DNA of 11,833 nucleotides from Actinomycetota bacterium (lineage in GTDB: Bacteria > Actinomycetota > Actinomycetes > S36-B12): the NCBI GenBank assembly GCA_009726075.1, contig WLND01000016.1:1-11833 (forward strand). The letters run 5' to 3'. Positions 1 through 7,198 of this stretch are shown here, piece after piece; position 1 is the first letter of the stretch, and every line of letters begins with the position of its first letter. Position numbers and translations under genes: made by a program. The notes below the pieces were generated by a model. It was not told where the DNA came from. It saw only the letters and a program-made list of their open reading frames with translations, and did not search any database.

Positions 1-53
1 AAACCGGTGTGCGCGTCCTCTCGGACACCTATCGTGGGCTCACCCCGGAGTAG
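1..53 (+). CDS. C-terminal end of an unidentified upstream gene (partial)
   Basis: Reading from base 3, sixteen sense codons run to a TAG at 51-53 and end in the residues SDTYRGLTPE. Most third positions in this frame are G or C, as expected of real coding sequence here, and the other two frames are poorer. The 51-base gap to the next start would allow co-transcription with scoA. The fragment is too short to assign a family. It could also be chance open frame in a leader region. Confidence 0.35.
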   Translation, partial: TGVRVLSDTYRGLTPE

Positions 54-104
54 GGGCTTCGATTTCTTGATCAGGCGCGGCACTCTCGGCGGAGAAGGGT
101 TTCA

Positions 105-923
105 GTGGACAAGGTAGTGAAGGACGCGGCCGAGGCCGTTCGAGATATCGGCTCGGGCGCCTCGGTCGCGGTCGGTGGCTTCGGCCTGTGCGGGATCCCG
201 CAGGTGCTCATCGAGGCGCTGCTCGCCTCCGGCGTGGACGATCTGAGTCTGGTCTCGAATAACTGCGGGGTCGATGACTGGGGTCTTGGCCTGCTCCTCG
301 GTGGTCACCGGGTGTCACGGGTAACGGCGAGTTATGTGGGTGAGAACAAGGAGTTCGAGCGGCAGTTCCTGTCGGGTGAGCTGGAGGTGGAGTTGATTCC
401 GCAGGGGACGCTGGCGGAGCGGTTGCGTGCTGGCGGGGCTGGGATTGCGGGGTTCTTCACTCCGGCGGGGGTGGGGACTGCGGTGGCGGATGGGGGGATG
501 CCGTTGCGGTATGGGTCGGACGGGTCGGTGGCGGTGGCGTCGGGGCCCAAGGAGGTCCGGGTGTTCGAGGGGCGGGAGTTCGTGCTGGAGCGGGGGATCG
601 TGACGGATTTCGCGATCGTGCGGGCGAGCGTGGGCGACCGGCACGGGAACCTGGTGTTCGACCGTGCGACGCGTAATTTCAATCCGCTGGCGGCGACGGC
701 GGGGCGGGTCACGATCGCGGAGGTGGAGCGGCTGGTGGAGCCGGGGCGGATCCGCCCGGAGGACGTCCATACGCCGGGGGTGTTCGTGCAGCGGGTGGTG
801 GAGCTGACCGGGGAGCAGGTCGCGGCCAAGCGGATCGAGAAGCGGACGGTGTCGGCGCCTGCCGGCGCCGGGGTATCGGGGTCGCCGGCCGGGTCCGGGG
901 CGTCTGGGAGGGCCGGGTCGTGA
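105..923 (+). CDS. scoA: 3-oxoacid (succinyl-CoA:3-ketoacid) CoA-transferase subunit A
   Basis: This is the alpha subunit of a family I CoA-transferase, which moves CoA from succinyl-CoA to a 3-oxo acid such as acetoacetate or 3-oxoadipate. The glycine-rich CoA-transferase signature VAVGGFGLCGIP lies at residues 21-32. Further hallmarks are SNNCGVDDWGLGLLL (51-65), SYVGENKEFERQ (76-87) and DRHGNLVFDRATRNFNPLA (178-196). The start is the GTG at 105, preceded by GGAGAAGG at 91-98. The stop overlaps the GTG of the beta subunit in GTGA (920-923), so the two subunits should be made together. The last 23 residues (250-272) are a low-complexity Gly/Ala/Ser/Pro tail beyond the conserved domain. The middle of the gene uses strikingly G-ending codons. 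pcaI (3-oxoadipate CoA-transferase) is the main alternative name; substrate choice cannot be read from sequence. Confidence 0.93.
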   Translation: MDKVVKDAAEAVRDIGSGASVAVGGFGLCGIPQVLIEALLASGVDDLSLVSNNCGVDDWGLGLLLGGHRVSRVTASYVGENKEFERQFLSGELEVELIPQGTLAERLRAGGAGIAGFFTPAGVGTAVADGGMPLRYGSDGSVAVASGPKEVRVFEGREFVLERGIVTDFAIVRASVGDRHGNLVFDRATRNFNPLAATAGRVTIAEVERLVEPGRIRPEDVHTPGVFVQRVVELTGEQVAAKRIEKRTVSAPAGAGVSGSPAGSGASGRAGS

Positions 924-1552
924 CGCTGTCGAGGGAGGGCCTGGCGGCGCGGGTGGCGCGGGAGCTGCGCGACGGGCAGTACGTGAACCTGGGGATCGGG
1001 CTGCCGACGCTGGTGCCGAACTTCCTGCCCGAGGGCATCCACGTGGTGCTGCAGTCGGAGAACGGGATCCTGGGCACGGGCCCGTACCCGGCCGACGCCG
1101 ACGTCGACGCCGACCTGATCAATGCGGGCAAGGAGACGGTCACGGTCCTGCCGGGGGCGTCGTTCTTCGACTCCGCGACGAGCTTCGCGATGATCCGGGG
1201 CGGCCACATCGACATCGCGATCCTGGGGGCGATGCAGGTCTCGGAGTCCGGCGACCTGGCGAACTGGATGATCCCGGGCAAGATGGTCAAGGGCATGGGC
1301 GGCGCGATGGACCTGGTCCACGGCGCCCGGCGGGTCATCGTGATGATGGAGCACGTCGCCAGGGACGGCTCCCGCAAGATCGTCTCCGAGTGCACCCTGC
1401 CCCTGACCGGCCGGGCCGTCATCGACCGGATCATCACCGACATGGCCGTCATCGACGTCACCCCGGACGGCCTGGTCCTGGTCGAGACCGCCCCCGGCGT
1501 CACCGAGGACCAGGTCCGCGCCGCCACCGGCCCCGAGCTCCACGCCCCCTGA
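920..1552 (+). CDS. scoB: 3-oxoacid (succinyl-CoA:3-ketoacid) CoA-transferase subunit B
   Basis: This is the catalytic beta subunit partnering ScoA. The active-site signature LQSENGILG spans residues 44-52, and Glu47 is the residue that forms the glutamyl-CoA thioester in this family. NLGIGLPTLVPNFLP (23-37) and the GAMQVSESGDLANWMIPGK region near the middle are also typical. At 210 residues the length is normal for a bacterial beta subunit. The GTG start overlaps the scoA stop by 4 bases, implying translational coupling. The second half of the gene uses almost exclusively C-ending codons, unlike scoA just upstream. pcaJ is the alternative name if the operon serves the beta-ketoadipate pathway. 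Confidence 0.93.
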   Translation: MTLSREGLAARVARELRDGQYVNLGIGLPTLVPNFLPEGIHVVLQSENGILGTGPYPADADVDADLINAGKETVTVLPGASFFDSATSFAMIRGGHIDIAILGAMQVSESGDLANWMIPGKMVKGMGGAMDLVHGARRVIVMMEHVARDGSRKIVSECTLPLTGRAVIDRIITDMAVIDVTPDGLVLVETAPGVTEDQVRAATGPELHAP

Positions 1553-1588
1553 CCCCCGCCCCCTGACCCTGCCCCCGGCTCCACGCCC
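1537..1588 (+). repeat. Short direct repeat across the scoB stop codon
   Basis: The 11-mer GCTCCACGCCC occurs at 1537-1547, the last codons of scoB, and again at 1578-1588, 41 bases later. Between and after the copies lie further variants of CGCCCCCTGACCC. The stretch looks like an imperfect tandem duplication of the gene's 3' end. It has no evident function. Confidence 0.55.
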
Positions 1589-1602
1589 TCTGCTTCACGC
1601 TC

Positions 1603-1621
1603 CCTGCCGGGTTCGGGCAGG
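1603..1621 (+). terminator. Possible hairpin terminator after scoB
   Basis: CCTGCC (1603-1608) and GGCAGG (1616-1621) form a 6-base-pair G/C-rich stem with a 7-base loop, about 50 bases past the scoB stop. No T tract follows, so this is at best a weak or Rho-assisted terminator. The rest of the 1553-1776 gap contains no gene I can support; I note only an 8-base palindrome, GCGATCGC, at 1706-1713. Confidence 0.3.
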
Positions 1622-1776
1622 ACGATGTCGCTCCCGCCCGCCGACCCAACCCCCGCAGCGACAGCAACCTGCCCAAACCGGCGCACGGGCCGGGGTGCCC
1701 GCGCCGCGATCGCTTCGGGACCCGGCTATCGCGAGCCAGCGGTCGGCGTGGGCGGGCCGTACGAAAGGATGAGCGC

Positions 1777-2709
1777 ATGATCAGACTCGGCAGTTCAGAC
1801 CTCACCGTCCACCCCCTGTGCCTCGGCGGCAACGTCTTCGGCTGGACAGCCGACGAGGCCACGTCCTTCGAGATACTCGATGCCTACGCCGCGGCCGGCG
1901 GCAACTTCATCGACACCGCCGATGCCTACTCGCACTGGATCCCCGGCAATAGCGGCGGTGAGTCCGAGACCATTCTTGGCAACTGGATGACGTCGCGCGG
2001 CAACCGAGATTCGATCGTGATCGCGACCAAGGTGAGCAGCCTTCCCACCCGTGCGGGCCTTGCGCCAGCCAATATCGAAGCGGCCCTCGACGACTCGCTG
2101 CGGCGCCTGCAGACCGACCGCGTCGACCTCTACTACGCGCACTATGACGACCTCGAGACCCCGCAGGCCGACACCCTGGGTGCGTTCGATGCGGCAATCA
2201 AGCAGGGCAAGGTGCGCTACATCGCTGCATCGAACTACACGGCCGAGCGTTTGCAGTCGGCCCTCGACGTGTCGGCGAGCGAGGGCTTCGGCAGCTACAT
2301 TGCGCTGCAGCATCATTACAACCTGGTGCATCGCGCCGAGTATGAGGGCGCGCTTCGCGACGTGGTCCAGGCGAATGGCCTCGTGAGCCTGCCGTACTAC
2401 TCCTTGGCCAGCGGATTCCTCACGGGCAAGTACCGCGAGGGCACCGAGGTCGAGAGCGCGCGCATCAAGAATGCCAGCAAGTACCTCGACGAGCGGGGCC
2501 TTGGAGTCCTGGCAGTTCTCGACAGGGTCGCCGCGGCCCACGGCGTCAGCGTCACCGCGGTCTCCCTTGCGTGGCTTGCAGCGCAGCCGACCGTGGCGAC
2601 ACCGATCGCCAGCGCCCGGGTCGTCGGACAGTTGCCCGAGCTGCTGCAGATGGCCGGCCTGACGCTGAGTGGTGACGAGATCGCGGAACTCAGCGCGGCC
2701 TCGGCGTGA
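1777..2709 (+). CDS. Aldo/keto reductase
   Basis: This is an NAD(P)H-dependent aldo/keto reductase, a cytoplasmic TIM-barrel enzyme that interconverts carbonyls and alcohols. At 310 residues it has the usual family length. The catalytic tetrad is complete: Asp46 and Tyr51 in FIDTADAYS, Lys85 in IATKV, and His122 in YYAHYDD. The cofactor-side motif IAASNYT is at 149-155, and SLASGFLTGKYR (209-220) is typical of the AKR branch with a long beta7 loop. The ATG at 1777 follows AAAGGA at 1764-1769 with 7 bases between. The stop overlaps the P450 start in GTGA (2706-2709), making this the first of three coupled genes. Substrate is unknown; reduction or oxidation of a P450 substrate or product is a reasonable inference. 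Confidence 0.92.
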   Translation: MIRLGSSDLTVHPLCLGGNVFGWTADEATSFEILDAYAAAGGNFIDTADAYSHWIPGNSGGESETILGNWMTSRGNRDSIVIATKVSSLPTRAGLAPANIEAALDDSLRRLQTDRVDLYYAHYDDLETPQADTLGAFDAAIKQGKVRYIAASNYTAERLQSALDVSASEGFGSYIALQHHYNLVHRAEYEGALRDVVQANGLVSLPYYSLASGFLTGKYREGTEVESARIKNASKYLDERGLGVLAVLDRVAAAHGVSVTAVSLAWLAAQPTVATPIASARVVGQLPELLQMAGLTLSGDEIAELSAASA

Positions 2710-3950
2710 TCGACCGCCCGGCCATCGCTGTCCGATCGGACGAGTTCCTGGACGATCCGGTCGGGTGCCTGGCCCGGGCGCGGGCAGCCGGGGGAGTGTG
2801 CCCGACGACCCCCGACAACTGGATGCTCGTCACTCGCCACGAGCTCGTGCGAACCGTCCTGCTCGATCCAGAGACGTACTCGTCCAGGATCAACAAGCAC
2901 CACACGGTGCCGGCCGAGATCGCCGACGAGGTTGGGGCGCTGCGGGCGCAGGGCTGGCCGTACACCAGCGCTCTGGGCACGAACGACGCACCGGAGCACA
3001 CGCGGCTGCGCCGCATGGTGAACAAGTCATTCACGCCGCGCGGGCTGACCGCACTCGAACCACTCGTTCGCGCGGCAGCCGAGGAGCTGGCGGCCGCGCT
3101 GCCCGACGGTGAGGAGATCGACTTCCAGGCGATGTTCGGCGAGCCGCTTCCGGTCTGGGCGATTTCACGGGTCCTCGGACTCCCCGCCGAGCGACGCGAC
3201 GACATCAGGCGCTGGTCGACGGCTGCGGTCGCGACGATCGGCTCGAACCCGTCAGCGGCGCAGTGGGTGAGCTACGAGGCCGATCTGCTCGACTTCCAGT
3301 TGACGATGGCAGCGGTGCTCGAGGCAAATCGGGACCGTCCGGAGCCGGGTCTCATCGCCGAACTGGCAGGGGCCATTGCCGAGGATGGAGCGGACGACGG
3401 CGGTGAGGGCGTGCAGATGTCACTGCTCCTCACGCTGCTGCGGGAGCTGGTCGTCGCGGGCAACGAGACGACGGGCAAGTTCATCGCAGAATCGATCAGG
3501 CTCTTCGGCGCCGATGAGACGGTGTGGCAGCGGATCCGCGAGAACCCGCAGTTCGCGACGAATGTGGTCGAGGAGGCCGTCCGGCTTGCTTCGCCCACCC
3601 AGCATGCGATGCGCGTCGTCACGCGCGAGACCGACCTTGACGGTGTCGCCCTCCAACCGGGCCAGCTGGTGATGCTTTCCCTTGCGAGCGCGAACCGTGA
3701 CGAGCGCGTGTTCGAGTCGCCGGATGCGTTCGACCCCGATCGGGAGCATGGACGTGCCCACTTGGCCTTCGGGCAGGGTCCGCACATGTGCATCGGGGCC
3801 GGGTTGGCGCGAATGGAGTCGGTGATCGCCTGGCAGGTCCTGGCTGAGCACGTGAAATCGATCGTGCCGTCTGCCGACTCCGGGCCATACACCCGCAGCT
3901 ACATCCTTCGAGGACCCCTGGAAATGAGGGCTACGGTCAATCGGCGATGA
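2706..3950 (+). CDS. Cytochrome P450 (bacterial soluble class)
   Basis: This is a heme-thiolate monooxygenase of 414 residues, the normal size for a soluble bacterial P450; there is no membrane anchor. The C-helix motif PEHTRLRRMVNKSFTPR is at 96-112. The I-helix oxygen-binding motif AGNETT is at 251-256, the K-helix ExxR is Glu290 to Arg293, and the heme-binding loop FGQGPHMCIG is at 355-364 with Cys362 as the thiolate ligand. All key residues are present, so it should be active. The GTG start lies in a 4-base overlap with the reductase gene, and the stop overlaps the next ATG in ATGA (3947-3950). No ferredoxin or ferredoxin reductase is encoded in the window, so electrons must come from elsewhere. 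The CYP family and substrate cannot be assigned by eye. Confidence 0.95.
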   Translation: MIDRPAIAVRSDEFLDDPVGCLARARAAGGVCPTTPDNWMLVTRHELVRTVLLDPETYSSRINKHHTVPAEIADEVGALRAQGWPYTSALGTNDAPEHTRLRRMVNKSFTPRGLTALEPLVRAAAEELAAALPDGEEIDFQAMFGEPLPVWAISRVLGLPAERRDDIRRWSTAAVATIGSNPSAAQWVSYEADLLDFQLTMAAVLEANRDRPEPGLIAELAGAIAEDGADDGGEGVQMSLLLTLLRELVVAGNETTGKFIAESIRLFGADETVWQRIRENPQFATNVVEEAVRLASPTQHAMRVVTRETDLDGVALQPGQLVMLSLASANRDERVFESPDAFDPDREHGRAHLAFGQGPHMCIGAGLARMESVIAWQVLAEHVKSIVPSADSGPYTRSYILRGPLEMRATVNRR

Positions 3951-4819
3951 GCGTCGATGACGAGGAGGGCTGGCGCCAGCTCCCCATGATGCTTGAGTCG
4001 GATGGCTCGGAGTGGTCGATTGCGATCACGTCCACGGCCTCGGACGGGACGGATCTCCGCCGCGTATCGCTACATCACAACGCATCGACCGTCCTCTCGA
4101 CGGCGAGTGTCGGCAAACTCGTCCTCCTGGCCGAAGTGGCTCACGGGATTTGCGACGGCGGCATCGACCCGACTGAGCGCCTCGTGCGAACGTCGGCAGA
4201 AGCGGTGAGTGATTCGGGCATCTGGCAGTACCTGGACGCCAATGCGCTCACGATTCACGACGCCGCGGTGCTCGTGTCCGCGACCAGCGACAACCTGGCC
4301 ACGAACGTCCTCCTTCGTAGGATCGGCCTCGACAGGCTCACCACGACGACCGCGCGGCTTGGTCTTGGCACCATCGAACTCCATGACTACGTCCGCGACC
4401 ATCGTGGCCCCTCTGATCCGTCGCGGCTGTCGTCCGGATCCGCGGTTGACCTTTCCCGGTTGTTCGCGCGCATCGGGAGCGGTGCACTCGGTTCGCCGGA
4501 GGAGTCACGAATGCTCTCCGGGTGGCTCGCGTTGAACACCGACCTCTCGATGGTGGCGTCGGCATTCGACCTTGATCCGCTCGCGCACACCGGCCCGTCA
4601 ACGGGAGTGTCGCTGATCAACAAGACAGGGACGGACGATGGAGTGCGCGCGGACTGCGGCCTGGTTTCGCGAGACTCTGGCCAGGTCGCATACGCGGCAA
4701 TCGCCAACTGGGAGCCGGCGAACGCTGATGAGCGTGCCGCGGTCATGCGCGACATGCGAGCGATCGGCGTGCTCGTCCGCCACCTCAGCGACCAGCTCGA
4801 AAGCGGTCGTCACTCCTAG
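3947..4819 (+). CDS. Class A beta-lactamase-fold serine hydrolase, apparently cytoplasmic
   Basis: This 290-residue protein has the acyl-serine hydrolase motifs in class A order and near-normal spacing: STASVGK with nucleophile Ser54 and Lys57, the SDN triad at 114-116, and KTG at 226-228. The omega-loop glutamate expected roughly 36 residues after SDN is not found; that stretch reads DYVRDHRGPSDPS. In class A enzymes that Glu drives deacylation, so ordinary beta-lactam hydrolysis is doubtful. The N-terminus (MSVDDEEGWRQLPMM) is acidic and lacks a signal peptide or lipobox, unlike exported beta-lactamases. The gene starts inside the P450 stop codon, so it probably acts with the P450 and reductase, perhaps as an esterase or amidase; that role is inference. 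Its stop lies in CTAG shared with the convergent neighbour. Confidence 0.82.
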   Translation: MSVDDEEGWRQLPMMLESDGSEWSIAITSTASDGTDLRRVSLHHNASTVLSTASVGKLVLLAEVAHGICDGGIDPTERLVRTSAEAVSDSGIWQYLDANALTIHDAAVLVSATSDNLATNVLLRRIGLDRLTTTTARLGLGTIELHDYVRDHRGPSDPSRLSSGSAVDLSRLFARIGSGALGSPEESRMLSGWLALNTDLSMVASAFDLDPLAHTGPSTGVSLINKTGTDDGVRADCGLVSRDSGQVAYAAIANWEPANADERAAVMRDMRAIGVLVRHLSDQLESGRHS

Positions 4820-5442
4820 AAGGCGATGATCTCCGCATTGCCGTGCGCTTTCGGTGCGCCGATGTCTCGGGGTTTGGGCATCGCGACCTCGACAGGCGGC
4901 ACCGGGCGCACGTCGACGGTGCGGCCGGGCGAGGTCGAGGTGAACCGCCGGCGGGCGAAGGTCGCCGTCGAGGTGATCTCTTCGCCATCGCGAGTGAACG
5001 TGGCGGTGAAGGAGTTCCCCTTGATGCGGTAGGTGATCTCGGCCGAGTCGCTGTCCTGGCTGGGGACGATCGCGTTCGTGAGCATCGACGGAACCCCGCG
5101 CATGACCTCGAAAGTGCGGAGGCGGTGCCACTTGCCGTCTGAACCGAGCTCGAACACCCTGTTGCCATCCGACACGAGCGAAAGTTCGCCGTCGCGGAAC
5201 TGCTCGAAGCTGCCGTCGATGTTGACCTTGCTGATCGTGGTCGAGGGTCCGTCATTGCCCTCGACGCCTGTCAGGGTGATCTGCTGGCTCTTGGCTCGGA
5301 ACTCGCTGGCGATTTTCGCGGTGTGGTCGAGCATCCACGAATCTGCGTAGGCCTCATTCACCGTGGCGGCCGAGGCGACGCCGCTCTGCGACATCGCAAG
5401 GATGCCGACCGCAGTCGCCAGTGACAGTCTCATCATTCGCAC
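4816..5442 (-). CDS. Small secreted protein of unknown function
   Basis: This encodes a predicted exported protein of 208 residues. The GTG at 5442 is preferred because a GAAGG element sits 9 bases upstream (5452-5456); the ATG at 5436 or 5433 is possible but too far from it. The N-terminus has basic residues (MRMMR), a hydrophobic core (LSLATAVGILAM) and a signal peptidase I site after VASA at residue 25. There is no lipobox. The mature part is rich in beta-type segments with repeated Asp-Gly turns (NIDGSF, SDGNRVFEL, SDGKWHRL) and ends in a Pro-rich tail (RPVPPVEVAMPKP). The pattern recalls LolA/LppX-type beta sheets, but I cannot assign a family. It lies 40 bases after the GHL10 gene and is probably co-transcribed with it. 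Confidence 0.72.
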   Translation of the reverse strand: MRMMRLSLATAVGILAMSQSGVASAATVNEAYADSWMLDHTAKIASEFRAKSQQITLTGVEGNDGPSTTISKVNIDGSFEQFRDGELSLVSDGNRVFELGSDGKWHRLRTFEVMRGVPSMLTNAIVPSQDSDSAEITYRIKGNSFTATFTRDGEEITSTATFARRRFTSTSPGRTVDVRPVPPVEVAMPKPRDIGAPKAHGNAEIIAF

Positions 5443-5482
5443 AGGGGGCTGCCTTCGTTGTTCGGTTGGATTGGCCACCACA

Positions 5483-7117
5483 CTATGCGACGTTCGCCAG
5501 TGCGCCGGCGCTCTCATGCCCGTTGCGGTCGACGGACGTGACGACGTAGGTGGCATCTGCCGACGGTTCGGTGTCGGTCCATTGCATCGAATCGCCGGTG
5601 CCACGAATGGTGGCGACGAGATTCCGGGCGTCGGCGAGGTCACACCCGCCGGGTGATGTGGCCGCCACCCGGTAGATCGCGTACGTCACGGCTGATGGGT
5701 CGCTGCCGGCCCAGGTGAGGGAGCCGTTGTCCTCGCGCAGGTTGGCGGGGGGCAGCGGTGGTGCACCGGTCGGATCACCGACGACGGGCAGGAGCGCCGG
5801 GTGCGAGTACCAGCGCTTGACGAGCTTGGTCGTCGTGCCGCGCCTGTCGGCCCGCACATGCGTTGCCGAGAAGTAGATATTGCCCTGCACCTCCGGAATT
5901 CCGGCGGTGAACGTGAGGTGGCTGTTCAGCTCATTGCGCTGGTGCCAGTCATGGTTGATGGTCGTGCCGGCTCGATAGGTGGCCTCGCCGATGTACAGGC
6001 CAACCGCATGGCCTGCCGCTGCAGCAGCGTCGACCTCGCCGGCCCACCAGCGCACGATCGTGTCGTAGTCGGCGATCTTGAATCCGCGCGTCCAATAGAC
6101 CTGTGGCACGACGTAGTCGATCCAGCCCTCGCGGAGCCAGAGCCTGGTGTCGGCGTAGAGGTCGTCGTAGGTCTCGATGCCGGCCCTGGTCTGAGAGCCC
6201 GACGCATCGGTCGACTTGTTGCGCCAGACGGCGAAGGGCGAGACGCCGAATTGGACCCATGGCTTCACCTCGTTGATGCGGTCGTGCAGGCCCTTGATGA
6301 GCGCATCGATATTCGCCCGGCGCCAGTCGGCCCGGTTCGCGAACCCCGCGCCGTTTGCGGCATACGCGGCCTTGTCCCTGAAGGGCTTGCCCGAGCCGGG
6401 ATACGGGTAGAAGTAGTCGTCGAAGTGAACGCCGTCGATGTCGTATCGCGTGACGGCGTCCATGATCGCGTTGGTGACGAACTCGCGAACCTCGGGGATA
6501 CCCGGGTTGTAGTAGAGCTTGCCATCCTTTCGGACGACCCAGTCTGGGTGAAGCCGGGCCGGATGCGAGGGAGCGAGTTTCGCCAGCTTGCCGGTCATGC
6601 TCACGCGGTACGGGTTGAACCAGGCGTGCAGGGCGATATTGCGCTTGTGGGCCTCGTCGACAGCGAAGGCGAGCGGGTCGTAGCCGGGGTCCTGGCCCTG
6701 ATGGCCGGTGAGCCACTTCGACCACGGCTCGTAGGTCGAGGGCCAGAAGGCATCGGCGGAGGGCCGCACCTGCAGCACCACTGCGTTGAAGTTGTCCTTC
6801 ACGGCGAGGTCGAGCCAGGCGCGCATTTCTGCCTGCTGCCTCTCCACGCTGAGCCCTGGCCTGGACGGCCAGTCGACGTTCACCACCGTGGCGATCCACA
6901 TCGCCCGGAAGTCGTGCTTCGCGAATCGTGCATTGACGGGGCAGGTACCGGGGGCCGGCAGTGCGATGGTGGCGCTCTGCGCGGGGAGGGAGGCCGGAAC
7001 GCCGGCTGCGACCGGACCGGCGACAGCGACCGCGAGGAGGGCTGCGATCACGGTCGCAGCGAGGGCCGCGAGCCGGGGGAGCGCTGCGCGCGTCGGCGAC
7101 GTCATGTGGGCTGGCAT
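5483..7117 (-). CDS. Secreted GHL10-type (DUF187) glycoside hydrolase with C-terminal FnIII-like region
   Basis: This is a 544-residue exported hydrolase-like protein. A long hydrophobic signal peptide covers about residues 1-38 (LAALAATVIAALLAVAVAG). The TIM-barrel domain runs from about 68 to 440, with RAMWIATVVNVDWPS (71-85), ALHAWFNPYRVS (162-173), IDGVHFDDYFYPYP (227-240) carrying Asp233 and Asp234, and DYVVPQVYWTRG (334-345). These are hallmarks of the YngK/DigH-like family; E. coli DigH cleaves peptide-free peptidoglycan strands, so a cell-wall role is plausible but inferred. Residues from about 455 to 544 form a fibronectin III-like region that may bind the wall or a polymer. The ATG at 7117 is the longest start and keeps the signal peptide; its ribosome site is weak, and the ATG at 7105 is an alternative. 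Confidence 0.88.
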   Translation of the reverse strand: MPAHMTSPTRAALPRLAALAATVIAALLAVAVAGPVAAGVPASLPAQSATIALPAPGTCPVNARFAKHDFRAMWIATVVNVDWPSRPGLSVERQQAEMRAWLDLAVKDNFNAVVLQVRPSADAFWPSTYEPWSKWLTGHQGQDPGYDPLAFAVDEAHKRNIALHAWFNPYRVSMTGKLAKLAPSHPARLHPDWVVRKDGKLYYNPGIPEVREFVTNAIMDAVTRYDIDGVHFDDYFYPYPGSGKPFRDKAAYAANGAGFANRADWRRANIDALIKGLHDRINEVKPWVQFGVSPFAVWRNKSTDASGSQTRAGIETYDDLYADTRLWLREGWIDYVVPQVYWTRGFKIADYDTIVRWWAGEVDAAAAAGHAVGLYIGEATYRAGTTINHDWHQRNELNSHLTFTAGIPEVQGNIYFSATHVRADRRGTTTKLVKRWYSHPALLPVVGDPTGAPPLPPANLREDNGSLTWAGSDPSAVTYAIYRVAATSPGGCDLADARNLVATIRGTGDSMQWTDTEPSADATYVVTSVDRNGHESAGALANVA

Positions 7118-7198
7118 CGAGAAGACTCTACGCCGGATTCGTCACCTCACGCGCCACCGTGGACACAGGGGCAACAAGCGTCCGTCCGCTGCGAATGA

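Noticed and set aside
709..1686. Long - strand ORFs opposite scoA/scoB
   Set aside because: They are Arg/Pro-rich shadow frames lying over two confidently identified CoA-transferase subunits.
5801..7198. Long + strand ORF of 465 codons opposite the GHL10 gene
   Set aside because: Antisense frames stay open easily in high-G+C genes. The - strand frame has a signal peptide and clear GHL10 motifs, while this one has none.
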